64,000 nucleotides of DNA from GCA-2720975 sp964467985. Lineage in GTDB: Bacteria; Planctomycetota; UBA1135; GCA-002686595. The notes under the pieces were generated by a model. It had not been told where the DNA came from and ran no database searches. It worked only from the letters and a program-made list of their open reading frames with translations. Shown here in pieces: positions 44,938 to 53,876 of this stretch; position 1 is the first letter of the stretch; every line of letters starts with the position of its first letter. The DNA lies in the NCBI GenBank assembly GCA_964467985.1, contig CAYXTP010000009.1, forward strand, positions 133,347 to 197,346, in the 5' to 3' direction. Both the position numbers and the translations under genes were made by a program.

Positions 44938-46455
44938 CTAGCGAGCGGCCTGGGCTCCAGGCAAAGGGGCAGACGAGCGCCGTCGAAAGAGGTCGAGGTA
45001 ATCGTCGCCAGGGATGGGGACGAACTCGCGCACATACTCGCTGGCAAAGCGCGGATCCTGGATGATGTCCGCTTCCCATGGATTGGCCACCAGGCGGCCG
45101 TCGGGACCCAAGACTCCGTTGCCAAGAATCAGGTAATCGGGCTCCTGGGACAGGACCCAATCGCCGTTGTGTCGGTGGTGTCCTTTGAGGGCGATGCGCA
45201 GATCAGGTTCACGGTCCGCAGCCGAGGCATTGGTGAGCCCCAGCACATCCACGATTTCCAGACGCGAATACCAACCGAAGGCTCCGATAGGTGAGAGGGC
45301 CACCGAATGCCCGGCGGGCACGACCTCTGCGAAGTGACGACCCAAGGACTCCCAGCGCTGCTCGTCGAACTCATGGAGCAAGGCCAGATAGGGCCGGCAG
45401 TGATCATCCAGGACACTGGCGAAGGGCAATTTCAGCTGCAGAGCCTGTGGCCAGAGTAGGACGACGCCCAACACGATGCCCCCTAGGCCGCGGCGGCTCA
45501 CCAGCCAGCGGGTCGACCCGATGCAGGCGAGGAACATCGCCAGGGGCAGGGTCGGAACGAAGAAGCGCGCCAGCGCGATGTAATCCCCACCCACCCAGAT
45601 GACGTACCCGGTGTGCAAGACCAAGCCCGCAACCGCGCAGCTCAGCCATGACGAGCGTCGATTGCCGCGCAGGTATCCCACGACCGCAGCCACGACGAAC
45701 AGACCCACTCCCGCCACGAGGGTCGAAATCAACAGGTAGTCCAAGCCACGTCCGAGATCTTCGAACACCGGCAGTTTCTTGACGCTGTAGGTCATGGGCA
45801 GCAAGCGACCGTAGTACACCCCGCGCACCCCCGCCCAGGCAGCCAGCGCTGCGAGGGGCAGCCATCCAGGAGCTAGGCCGCTGGCCTGCGATCGACGTCC
45901 CGGTCCAATTGCGAATGGGATCGCGAAGAGCAGCATCTCTTGGCGCACGAGACAGGCCAAGGCCAGGGCGATGGCCGCTCCCCATGCGGGCTTCTCCTGC
46001 GCTTCAGCCCTGAGCCCCAGGGCCAGCCAGGTGCTCACGAGTGCCGCCAGGAGTGTGGTGCCCAGACCGGCAGCTCCATGGAACGCAATGGCTGGGGAAC
46101 TCGCCACCAGCAGAGCGGGAACGGGCCACAGACCATTGGGCCGCAAGGTGCGCCATGCGGATCCGACAGCCCAGGTCGCCACTCCGCACCCCAACACGGA
46201 AAGCATCAACGCCGTGCGGACCGGATCTGAGCCCAAGGCGAGGCCAGCGCTGATCAGCAACACCCAGAGCGGGGCGGTGAACCCCTCGATCCGTTCGCCA
46301 TGGTTGAATACGAGGCCATTGCCCTCGAGCAGGTTCCGGGCGTAGCGATAGCAAATGAAGTCGTCGTCGATTGGACCGGATCCCGCGAAGCTCCAGGCGT
46401 GCAGGACGGCCGCGAGCACAACCAGCGTCAGGATCACCTGGGCATTGATCTTCAT
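44938..46455 (-). CDS. GT-C superfamily membrane glycosyltransferase
   Basis: 505 residues with about ten hydrophobic helices and an extracytoplasmic C-terminal domain (about 350-490). The first loop has SGPIDDDFICYRYARNLLEG, the acidic DD(D) motif of polyprenyl-phosphate-sugar dependent GT-C enzymes, followed by LVFN and RIEGFTAPLWVLL, a phrase typical of this family. It should transfer a sugar from a lipid carrier on the outer face of the inner membrane. The ATG overlaps the GT2 stop (ATGA at 46452-46455). Confidence 0.85.
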   Translation of the reverse strand: MKINAQVILTLVVLAAVLHAWSFAGSGPIDDDFICYRYARNLLEGNGLVFNHGERIEGFTAPLWVLLISAGLALGSDPVRTALMLSVLGCGVATWAVGSAWRTLRPNGLWPVPALLVASSPAIAFHGAAGLGTTLLAALVSTWLALGLRAEAQEKPAWGAAIALALACLVRQEMLLFAIPFAIGPGRRSQASGLAPGWLPLAALAAWAGVRGVYYGRLLPMTYSVKKLPVFEDLGRGLDYLLISTLVAGVGLFVVAAVVGYLRGNRRSSWLSCAVAGLVLHTGYVIWVGGDYIALARFFVPTLPLAMFLACIGSTRWLVSRRGLGGIVLGVVLLWPQALQLKLPFASVLDDHCRPYLALLHEFDEQRWESLGRHFAEVVPAGHSVALSPIGAFGWYSRLEIVDVLGLTNASAADREPDLRIALKGHHRHNGDWVLSQEPDYLILGNGVLGPDGRLVANPWEADIIQDPRFASEYVREFVPIPGDDYLDLFRRRSSAPLPGAQAAR

Positions 46456-47252
46456 CCTCGAGTACTCGCTTCACTCCGCGCCAGCGTCTGGCCGAGGGCG
46501 CGCAGCTTCGAGTACTTGAGGGAGGTGTAGCGTGCGGACTCCCTGGCCAAGTACAGGCCCTGGCGGCCCTCCAAGAAGCCACCTTTCACGATGTAGTGCT
46601 TGATGAATCGCGCTGCGGGTCGAACGGCGCGGTCGAGCACAGAACTTCGCCGACCGCGGTCGTAGGCACTCTGCGCGGCCAGGGTCGTGTAGCGCTCGAT
46701 GGTCGCGCGATGCTCTGCGCGGTTTCGGAATGGATCGTGAAGCAAGGCTCCACGCAATTGACCGGGCCGCCCTTCCAGGCGTACCGCTTCGTGAACCGCG
46801 CGCTCGATCCAAGATCCACGCTGGCGATCGAAGAGACGCAAGCAGGCGCGCGGGCCTAGTGCCCCCCACCGGATCCACTTGCCCAAGTAGCGCGTTCGCC
46901 GCGGGAACGAGTAGCCCGCGCAGTCTCCGAAGCCTCGGCTGCGCAGTTGTTCGATATCCTGCCGCAACGAGTCGCTCACGGTTTCGTCGGCGTCCACACA
47001 CAACACCCAATCGTGCTTCGCCTGCGCCACGGCAAAGGTTTTCTGAGCACCAAAGCCAGGCCAATCGCGCTCGATGACGCGCGCACCCATGTCGCGTGCA
47101 ATCGTTCGCGAGTCGTCCCTGGAGTGTGAATCCACGACCAAGACTTCGTCACAGAAGCTCAACGATCCTAGACAGGCAGGCAGGCGGTCAGCCTCATCCA
47201 TGCAGATCACACAGGCACTCAGGCCCGTTCGTTCGCTTGTGGCAGAATCCAC
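46452..47252 (-). CDS. GT2-family glycosyltransferase (WaaE/KdtX-like)
   Basis: 266-residue GT-A enzyme: SACVICMDEADRLPACLGSL, VLVVDSHSRDDS and the metal-binding WVLCVDADE motif (DAD near residues 86-88), followed by RYLGKWIRWG, typical of LPS-core beta-glucosyl/heptosyl transferases of the WaaE/KdtX group. The GTG start shares one base with the TAG of the GT4 gene. Probably cytoplasmic, acting on a lipid-linked glycan. Confidence 0.9.
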   Translation of the reverse strand: MDSATSERTGLSACVICMDEADRLPACLGSLSFCDEVLVVDSHSRDDSRTIARDMGARVIERDWPGFGAQKTFAVAQAKHDWVLCVDADETVSDSLRQDIEQLRSRGFGDCAGYSFPRRTRYLGKWIRWGALGPRACLRLFDRQRGSWIERAVHEAVRLEGRPGQLRGALLHDPFRNRAEHRATIERYTTLAAQSAYDRGRRSSVLDRAVRPAARFIKHYIVKGGFLEGRQGLYLARESARYTSLKYSKLRALGQTLARSEASTRG

Positions 47253-48343
47253 TATCGGCGCCCTTCCGCCAGGACGTCTTGGTACATGGCATCGTAGTTC
47301 ATCACCATCCGATCCACACTGAATTTGTCCCGAACGCGGGCTGGGCCGGCAGAGCCGAATGCCGCACGCTTGCCCTCGTCGCCCACCAGTTCCTGCATGG
47401 CATCCAACAGCGGGGCCACGCGCCCAGGTGGGACAAGTAGACCTGTGGTTTGGTGCAGTGGAATGTCCCGCAGTCCGCCGACATCCGAGACAATCACCGG
47501 CTTCGAGGCAGCCATGGCCTCCAAGGCAGCGATGCCCAAGCCCTCGGCACGGCTCGGCATGACAAACAGATCGCAGGCCGCCAGCAAATCAGGGATGTCG
47601 GCGCGCTGTCCGAGCAGCTGAACGCGGTCGCCTAGATGGCCCTCTCGAATTCGCCTGGTTAGGGCGGGGCTCTCCTCTCCATCTCCAGCAATCACCAGGC
47701 GCGCCTCGTCGCTCTGAAGTTGCGAGAATGCTTCGAGCAGAATGTCGAATCCCTTGCGTCGGGTCAGATTGCCCGCTGCAAACATGAGCACACCATGCCC
47801 ATTCACGCCCAATTCCTGGCGTACATCGCGGCGATCCCGGAGGGGTTCGAGAACGGTCGGATCCACGCTGCTCCAGATCAGGCGCGTGCGCGCCTCGGGC
47901 ACGCCTCCGCGATGCAGTTGTTCGAGTACCGCCGGCGAGATAGCAGCCGTTTGCCGCAGCAGCCTCCCGTAGATGCAGCGAGTGCGCCAGTTGTCACGAA
48001 TGGGTCGGTCCATGCGGCGCGTGCTGAGGGCGGGCGTTTTGTCCAACCACGCTGCCCAACCCCCAATCCAACTCGCCCGCCCGGTGTGCAGGTGCACGAG
48101 ATCGGGCCGTGTAGAGGAAATCACCCGCTTGAGCCGCAGGCAGCCGACAAGGTCGAGGTTGTTGGTAATGGAAACGGGCCGCACCTCAAGACCTCGGCTC
48201 CGGGCCTCTCGTTCAGAACGACTCTTGGGGGCGCAAACCAATACGTTCTCGTGACCTAATTGCCGCAGCCCTTCCATCAAGAGGAACACCTGCACCTCTC
48301 CTCCCGAAAAGGCGCGCTCGGGATCAACATGGAGAATGCGCAT
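47252..48343 (-). CDS. GT4-family glycosyltransferase
   Basis: 363 residues from the ATG at 48343; a longer open frame reaches 48613 but the fold starts at MRILHVDPERAFSGGEVQV. The C-terminal half has GVLMFAAGNLTRRKGFDILLE and PSRAEGLGIAALEAMAASKP, the full EX7E donor motif of GT4, then VSDVGGLRD. First gene of a five-gene operon (GT4, GT2, GT-C, two sulfatases). Divergent from the phospholipase-like gene, 133 bp apart. Confidence 0.92.
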   Translation of the reverse strand: MRILHVDPERAFSGGEVQVFLLMEGLRQLGHENVLVCAPKSRSEREARSRGLEVRPVSITNNLDLVGCLRLKRVISSTRPDLVHLHTGRASWIGGWAAWLDKTPALSTRRMDRPIRDNWRTRCIYGRLLRQTAAISPAVLEQLHRGGVPEARTRLIWSSVDPTVLEPLRDRRDVRQELGVNGHGVLMFAAGNLTRRKGFDILLEAFSQLQSDEARLVIAGDGEESPALTRRIREGHLGDRVQLLGQRADIPDLLAACDLFVMPSRAEGLGIAALEAMAASKPVIVSDVGGLRDIPLHQTTGLLVPPGRVAPLLDAMQELVGDEGKRAAFGSAGPARVRDKFSVDRMVMNYDAMYQDVLAEGRR

Positions 48344-48476
48344 GGGCCCAACGGCAGACCGCATCCTCCGGCCTGAGCCGCATGGGGTCAAGCATGGCGC
48401 GCGTATCAGCACAGGGACCCGGGCCTCTTTCGGGGCTGTTGAATCGGCAATCGGTCGATTAGGTTGAGAGGCCGAC

Positions 48477-49391
48477 ATGCTGAGCTGCCTTTGCCTACTC
48501 GTCCTCTGCCTCGGATGGCTCTTGCTGCAGCAATTGAGTTGGGGCCCGGGCCACCACTTGGAGTTTGCCCGTCGGGTCCTTCGCCGTCGTCGCGAACTCC
48601 TGCCGGCCGCCACCGCGCGCCATATCTGGGCGTACCGGGACTGCTATCGCTACGGCAATCTCGCTGCGGACCTGATCAGCATGAAGGCCTACGGCGGACA
48701 CCAAAACCACTGTCATCGGTGGACAATCGTCGAGACCATGCGCGAGAGGTCGAGCGGAACAGGCGAGGAGGAAGCGTTCATCTTGGGCTACCTCTCCCAT
48801 CTTGCGGCCGACACGATTGCCCACAATCACTTCGTTCCCTACCACTTGGTTCGCTTCGCGCGGGGGCGCGGGCTAGGGCACCTCTATTGGGAGATGATGG
48901 CGGACCGATTCGTCGAGGATAGTCATTGGGATGCCGTGACTCGCCTGCAGAGCCTGCCCGCCCTCGACCCGTTGGACGAACTGATCAACACGTCCGTGCC
49001 GCGCAAGGCCCTTCCGATGGGAACCAATCGACTGATCTTCAATCACGTATTGCTCGTCGCGCGTAGGCGCTCGTGGCGCAAGGGTATTGAACGCCTCCAC
49101 CCAGTCGAGCGCGTACACCTCAAGAGCGGCTTCCTGCGTACGTTCCAGAGGGCCGCCGTGGATCGCATCCGGCTGGTACTCAGACCTCGTGGATACCGAA
49201 CTCTCGTGCATATCGACACGACAGGCCGTGCAGCCCAACGCGAGGCCGCTGCCCTGCGCAAGAAGCTCGTGCGAGAGTACCGCTCGGGTCAGGCCCGGGA
49301 CGACGCAGGCCGAGAGCTGGCCCAACCCTTCCTGGAACACATGCAATCTCCACCTGCTGGCCATCGGCGGGCGGACCCGCACTGGTCCTAG
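48477..49391 (+). CDS. Zinc-dependent phospholipase C-like protein
   Basis: 304 residues. After a hydrophobic N-terminal anchor (SCLCLLVLCLGWLLLQQ) the metal ligands typical of the zinc-dependent PLC/nuclease S1 fold appear in order: WGPGHH, YGNLAADL, HQNHCHRW, YLSHLAADTIAHNHFVP and HLYWEMMADR. Members hydrolyse phospholipids or related phosphodiesters; substrate unknown. GAGAGG precedes the ATG. The stop codon TAG overlaps the TAG of the convergent repeat lipoprotein within one CTAG (49388-49391). Confidence 0.85.
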   Translation: MLSCLCLLVLCLGWLLLQQLSWGPGHHLEFARRVLRRRRELLPAATARHIWAYRDCYRYGNLAADLISMKAYGGHQNHCHRWTIVETMRERSSGTGEEEAFILGYLSHLAADTIAHNHFVPYHLVRFARGRGLGHLYWEMMADRFVEDSHWDAVTRLQSLPALDPLDELINTSVPRKALPMGTNRLIFNHVLLVARRRSWRKGIERLHPVERVHLKSGFLRTFQRAAVDRIRLVLRPRGYRTLVHIDTTGRAAQREAAALRKKLVREYRSGQARDDAGRELAQPFLEHMQSPPAGHRRADPHWS

Positions 49392-51325
49392 TTGTCGATG
49401 CGGAAGTAACGCGGGACAAAGTCGTTCGCGTCACCGTCCTTGTTGACATCCTTGCCGGATGGACCTTGCATCGACTCCTGAAAGAGGATCACGCCAAATT
49501 TGGGCGCCTTGACCGAATCGAAGATGACCGCGGGCATGTCCAGATTGTTGAGGGTGGCCATGTGCACCAGGGGCTCCTGAACGGTGACCCCTACGCGACT
49601 CAAGATGTAGTCGTTGGTGTCTCCGTCGTTGTTGAAATCCGTGGCCCCCTCGTCTGCCTCCGAGATTCGGAAGAATCCCACGCCGGCAGCCGTGACGATT
49701 CCCGCGTTCGTATCCGAAACAGCCAGTCCGATGCCTGGGAAGGTCAAGGATGAGCCGCTCTGGACCTTGGGGAAGGTCGGGATGCTGTCCGTCATGTCCC
49801 CATCGGCATTCTGGTCCAGACCGAGTACCGACTCCTGGATGGCCATCAGGTTGCGATTCGGAGTCTGGATATCTGTCGCCATCCAGGTCACGCCCACGGG
49901 CACAGCCGCGCCACTGTGGATGAAGTTCCAGGCTTGTCCCACAAGGCCCGGGTTCTTGGCGCCAACGAGGTGGTTGTCGGTTCCGGGATCCCCATCGTGA
50001 TCGCGACCGTCGGCAGCCTCGTCCACAAGCACGACCCACAGGTTTCCGGCTACCAATACGCCGCCGGTCGAGTCACCCACTGCGCCGGGAACGCTCGTAA
50101 CGAGGGCCATCAAGCGCGTTGGATCGACCTCGGGCAAGGGCGGGTTGAGCGGATCAACGGCGGGGATCCAGCGGAAGATGCGGTCATCCTCGTCACCATC
50201 GCCGTTCATGTCACACCCTGCACCCAACCCTTCATCGGCTTCAAGCGATGCGCAGGCCACAAAACCATCGGGGTGCACATGCAAGGGCTCGCCAGCAGTG
50301 CCAACGAGTCCGGTGTTCTGGATTGCTCCACCGGCTTCGAAGTCGGCCATGAGCAGCCAGTGCAACACGTCGTCATCGGTATCGGTGTCTCCATCGCTCA
50401 GGTTCGGACAGCTCGGAAGGCGCCAGGTGCCTGCGAAGAGCGTCATGCTGTTCAGGTTCGCACCTTGTGCTGCCTCGTTCACCAAGAACGCTACGACGCG
50501 GTCCGATCCGACCTTGCCCGCTTTGAGAGACGGGATCGGCCCCAGCGCGAGGCCTGTGCCCTCGATCGAGGCGCCCACAGATGAGCCATCGAGCACGGCC
50601 AGAATGCTCGTGTCGGTACCATCGGCATCCCCGTTCAGGTCACCATCCAGATTCTCGTCCATGGCCAGGAACAAGACCTCTTCCGATTCGGCGAGGATGC
50701 GCACGGAGGCCCCATCCCCGTCGGCCGCGACGGTGGTAGTGACTCGCGTGGGCGTGGTCGGAACGGCGCCCTGGCTGAGCACCGTCGTCGCAAACAAATT
50801 GGTGTCTCCAGCCACTATGGGTGCCGCGGGAGCTGTGAAAAACGCCTGCCCCTCCAGGGCCATGAGCACGGTGGCAGAAGTGGTGTCCAGATTTCTTAGG
50901 AATTTGGGGGTCGTGTCGGCTGGCCTCAGATAGAGGAGCACGCGATCACCCGAATCGCCGTCCGTGTTCCAGTCCTTGCCATCCTTCGATTCAGAGACGA
51001 CCAACAGCAGCGTCCCATTCAAGAGAGCCATGTCCTCCACAGCGGTATTCAACTCTGTGCGCTTGTTCGTGAAGGTGTCGATGCGCACGGCCACGTCGTC
51101 GATTAAGTCTCCATCCCCGTTCATGTCTGTGCCAGACGGGGTGTGGTTGGCCTCGGAGGCGAGATAGACCAGCCACTTGCCGGAGGTCAGGATCTTGGAT
51201 GCCGGGGCGACCGAATGCGGAGGAGTGCGCAGGGCGAAGTAGTCGATCTTGTCATCCCCTCCCCCCCCACAAGCAGTCAGGGTGGAGAGCAGGGCGAGGC
51301 CGAACGACAGTGAATAGCGGGGCAT
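49388..51325 (-). CDS. Lipoprotein with nine DxNxDGD-type loops, putative calcium-binding propeller
   Basis: 645 residues with a lipobox (LTAC) and a short Gly tract. About nine acidic loops resembling dockerin/EF-hand calcium sites recur at residues near 67 (DMNGDGDLIDD), 118 (DWNTDGDSGD), 223 (DENLDGDLNGD), 311, 372 (DMNGDGDEDD), 442, 504 (DQNADGDMTD), 563 (DFNNDGDTND) and 627 (DVNKDGDAND). Several are preceded by a strand ending VxEs/NEAA and followed by a hydrophobic strand. The 55-75 residue period would suit a seven- or eight-bladed beta-propeller. Family not recognised. It faces the TonB receptor gene divergently across the duplicated region. Confidence 0.75.
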   Translation of the reverse strand: MPRYSLSFGLALLSTLTACGGGGDDKIDYFALRTPPHSVAPASKILTSGKWLVYLASEANHTPSGTDMNGDGDLIDDVAVRIDTFTNKRTELNTAVEDMALLNGTLLLVVSESKDGKDWNTDGDSGDRVLLYLRPADTTPKFLRNLDTTSATVLMALEGQAFFTAPAAPIVAGDTNLFATTVLSQGAVPTTPTRVTTTVAADGDGASVRILAESEEVLFLAMDENLDGDLNGDADGTDTSILAVLDGSSVGASIEGTGLALGPIPSLKAGKVGSDRVVAFLVNEAAQGANLNSMTLFAGTWRLPSCPNLSDGDTDTDDDVLHWLLMADFEAGGAIQNTGLVGTAGEPLHVHPDGFVACASLEADEGLGAGCDMNGDGDEDDRIFRWIPAVDPLNPPLPEVDPTRLMALVTSVPGAVGDSTGGVLVAGNLWVVLVDEAADGRDHDGDPGTDNHLVGAKNPGLVGQAWNFIHSGAAVPVGVTWMATDIQTPNRNLMAIQESVLGLDQNADGDMTDSIPTFPKVQSGSSLTFPGIGLAVSDTNAGIVTAAGVGFFRISEADEGATDFNNDGDTNDYILSRVGVTVQEPLVHMATLNNLDMPAVIFDSVKAPKFGVILFQESMQGPSGKDVNKDGDANDFVPRYFRIDN

Positions 51326-51685
51326 AGGAGCAGGGTTGTTGGGTGGTAGGTGAGAATACTGTAGCGGGGGGAGGAGTCTGGTGGTTTGGCGGGTAACGGA
51401 AAGGAGACTGGGATCGTCAGCCCGGGTGGGAGGGGGTGGTGGTTGGCTCCCGACCTCGCACCCCGGCCCAATCGGTGACTCCCAGGCAAAAAAAAAATGA
51501 ACTCAGCCTGCCCACGCCCGTTTTGCGCGTTCTCGTAGCCCCATGATTCCTCGGCTGTTGCTCATCCCCCAGGACCCGCCTGCTGCTGGCTCCCGACCTC
51601 GCACCCCAGCCCAATCGGTGACGCCCAGGCGGGAAAAGACTTGCCCGCCCTTCTCACGCCCGTTCTGCACGTTCTCCTAGCCCCC
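51326..51685. other. Intergenic region between repeat lipoprotein and TonB receptor
   Basis: 360 bp divergent region. The right 241 bp are the tandem duplication described separately; the left 119 bp (51326-51444) are G-rich with no convincing gene, hairpin or promoter that I could identify. Confidence 0.5.
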
Positions 51686-51730
51686 ATGATTCCTCTGCTG
51701 TTCCTCTTCTCCCAGGACCCGCCGGCTGCG
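51445..51730. repeat. 143-bp tandem duplication covering the start of the TonB receptor gene
   Basis: Unit 1 is 51445-51587 and unit 2 is 51588-51730, each 143 bp. They share GGCTCCCGACCTCGCACCCC at the left end and an ATGATTCCTC start context at 51543 and 51686, exactly 143 bp apart, then the CAGGACCCGCC segment. The first 43 bp and last 75 bp are almost identical; the middle about 25 bp differ, and unit 1 has a run of ten A there (51488-51497). Unit 2 contains the real start of the receptor; the unit 1 copy of the start leads to a frame that ends at a TAG inside unit 2. Confidence 0.85.
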
Positions 51731-53752
51731 GACCTGGGCACGACGGTCGTCACACCGACCCTCAGTGCCACCAGCGAATTCGACACTCCCTACTCGACGC
51801 GGGTCGTCGACCGAGAGGGGCTCGACGCGAGGGGCTATCGCACGCTGCCCCAGGCGCTACGCAACATCCCGGGCATCATGGTCCAGGAAACGGCTCTGGG
51901 ACACGGATCCCCCTACATTCGAGGCTTCACGAGCTTTCGCACGCTCATGCTCGTCGATGGGATCCGACTCAACAACTCTGTCTTCCGGCCTGGGCCCAAC
52001 CAGTACTGGAACACAGTGGACCCCTTCTCAGTCGCCAGCCTCGAAGTGGTCAAGGGGCCGAGCTCTGTGCTGTACGGATCGGACGCTGTGGGTGGAACCG
52101 TCAATGCCCTGACTCGCACACCGTGGGGCCATACGACTGAAGGTGGCGTCTCGGGACAGGTTCGCTACCGCTGGGCAGATGCCGCCAACCACGACCAGGC
52201 ACGCATCGACATCTCCAGTACCTATGGGATGGACGGTGGCGTACTGATTGGGTTGACGCGCAAGTCGTTTGGCGATGTGCGGGGGGGAGCGGACGTGGGA
52301 ACGCAGGTGGGAACGGGGTACGACGAATTCGATGGTGACTTCAAGCTTGAGCACTTCCTCGATGACCATACGCGCGTTGTTCTGGCACACCAGGTAGTCG
52401 ATCAAGAGGACGTTCCGCGCACGCACAAGACCACCGATGGAATCAACTGGGAGGGACTCTCCTCCGGCAGCGACCTGCAACGCGACCTCGATCAGCGGCG
52501 CGAGCTGACCTACTTTCAGTTGCACCACCGAGACCTGGACGGGTTCGTAGACGCGGCCACAACGAGTCTTTCCTGGCATGTGCAGAAGGAGGATCGCGAT
52601 CGCATCAAATCCAGCGGGTCACGCGAACTCCAAGGATTCGAAGTTGGAACGCTCGGGTTCTTTACGCACCTGTTTAAGGACTCGGCCGCCGGGAATTGGA
52701 CCTGGGGTGCGGAGTATTACCTCGATTCGGTGGACTCGTACCTCAACAAGGCCTCGGGCAACAGCGCCGCAGATGACATTCAGGGCCCTGTCGCGGATGA
52801 CGCCAGCTACGAGACCTTGGGCCTGTTCGTTCAGGACGACATCAGCCTGAGCGACGAGCTGAACCTGATCTTTGGGGCCCGCTGGAACCTGGTGACTGCG
52901 GACGCCAACAGCGTCCGGGATCCGGTCACAGACTTGCCCATCTCCATCCACGACAGCTGGGACGCGCTGGTGGGCAGCGCACGTTTTCAGTACGCACTCG
53001 AGCCGGGATCGACCAATCTGTTTGGTGGAGTCTCCCAGGGCTTTCGCGCGCCGAACCTCTCTGACCTCTCGCGCTTTGACAGCGCCCGCAGCAATGAGTT
53101 CGAGGTCCCCGCACCGGATCTGGATCCCGAGTACTACACCAGTTTCGAGTTGGGCCTCAAGAATCGGGCTGAGCGCTGGTCCTCTGAGGTGGCCGTCTTT
53201 CACACTCTCATTCGGGATCAGATCCTGCGCTTCCCGACCGGCGACACAAACTCCGCGGGAGAAACGGAAATCACCAAGGGCAACGTTGGAGACGGTAGCG
53301 TTGATGGCATCGAAGCCGGACTCTCCTACCGCGTGGCCGACCGCTGGACGGCCTTTGGGAACGCGACCTACCTGTATGGCAAACGCAGCACCTTCCCCAC
53401 GTCGGCACCTGTGCTTCAGGACGAATACCTCGATCGCCTGATGCCCTTCACCGCTCAGGTGGGCCTACGCTGGGAAGATTCCTCGAACAAACTTTGGCTC
53501 GAGGGTCTGGTGACCCACGCGCAGAAGGCAGACAGGCTGTCGACCCGCGACGCCAACGACAGCTCACGTATTCCCGACGGGGGAACTCCCGCCTACACAA
53601 CTCTGGACCTGCGTCTGGGCTGGCTCGTTCGCCAGGATGCGACACTGCACGTGGGAATCGAGAATCTCACCGACGAGGACTATCGAATTCACGGCTCTGG
53701 CCTGAACCGGCCCGGAAGGAACCTGACGGTCGGCTTGGGCTGGTCTTTTTGA
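51686..53752 (+). CDS. TonB-dependent outer membrane receptor
   Basis: 688 residues from the ATG at 51686. A short hydrophobic leader (MIPLLFLFSQDPPAA) lacks the usual basic N-region; a TTG at 51641 would lengthen it. The plug domain shows DREGLDARGYRTLPQALRNIP, YIRGFTSFRTLMLVDGIRLN and VVKGPSSVLYGSDAVGGTVN. The beta-barrel ends with IENLTDEDYRIHGSGLNRPGRN and a terminal aromatic (WSF), as required for outer-membrane insertion. It is a full-length CirA/BtuB-like receptor; ligand unknown, with no TonB-ExbBD or siderophore genes nearby. Unique for its duplicated 5' end. Confidence 0.92.
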   Translation: MIPLLFLFSQDPPAADLGTTVVTPTLSATSEFDTPYSTRVVDREGLDARGYRTLPQALRNIPGIMVQETALGHGSPYIRGFTSFRTLMLVDGIRLNNSVFRPGPNQYWNTVDPFSVASLEVVKGPSSVLYGSDAVGGTVNALTRTPWGHTTEGGVSGQVRYRWADAANHDQARIDISSTYGMDGGVLIGLTRKSFGDVRGGADVGTQVGTGYDEFDGDFKLEHFLDDHTRVVLAHQVVDQEDVPRTHKTTDGINWEGLSSGSDLQRDLDQRRELTYFQLHHRDLDGFVDAATTSLSWHVQKEDRDRIKSSGSRELQGFEVGTLGFFTHLFKDSAAGNWTWGAEYYLDSVDSYLNKASGNSAADDIQGPVADDASYETLGLFVQDDISLSDELNLIFGARWNLVTADANSVRDPVTDLPISIHDSWDALVGSARFQYALEPGSTNLFGGVSQGFRAPNLSDLSRFDSARSNEFEVPAPDLDPEYYTSFELGLKNRAERWSSEVAVFHTLIRDQILRFPTGDTNSAGETEITKGNVGDGSVDGIEAGLSYRVADRWTAFGNATYLYGKRSTFPTSAPVLQDEYLDRLMPFTAQVGLRWEDSSNKLWLEGLVTHAQKADRLSTRDANDSSRIPDGGTPAYTTLDLRLGWLVRQDATLHVGIENLTDEDYRIHGSGLNRPGRNLTVGLGWSF

Positions 53753-53876
53753 GGGGACGGCAGGCCTCGGCCCCAAAGCGAGAATTCGGGCTATTCCTTC
53801 CCAATTGTCGGCGATCACGACGGGCCCGATCTTCGGATCTCTCTACGCCATCCTGAGTGGTGTATCGTTCTAGGAA

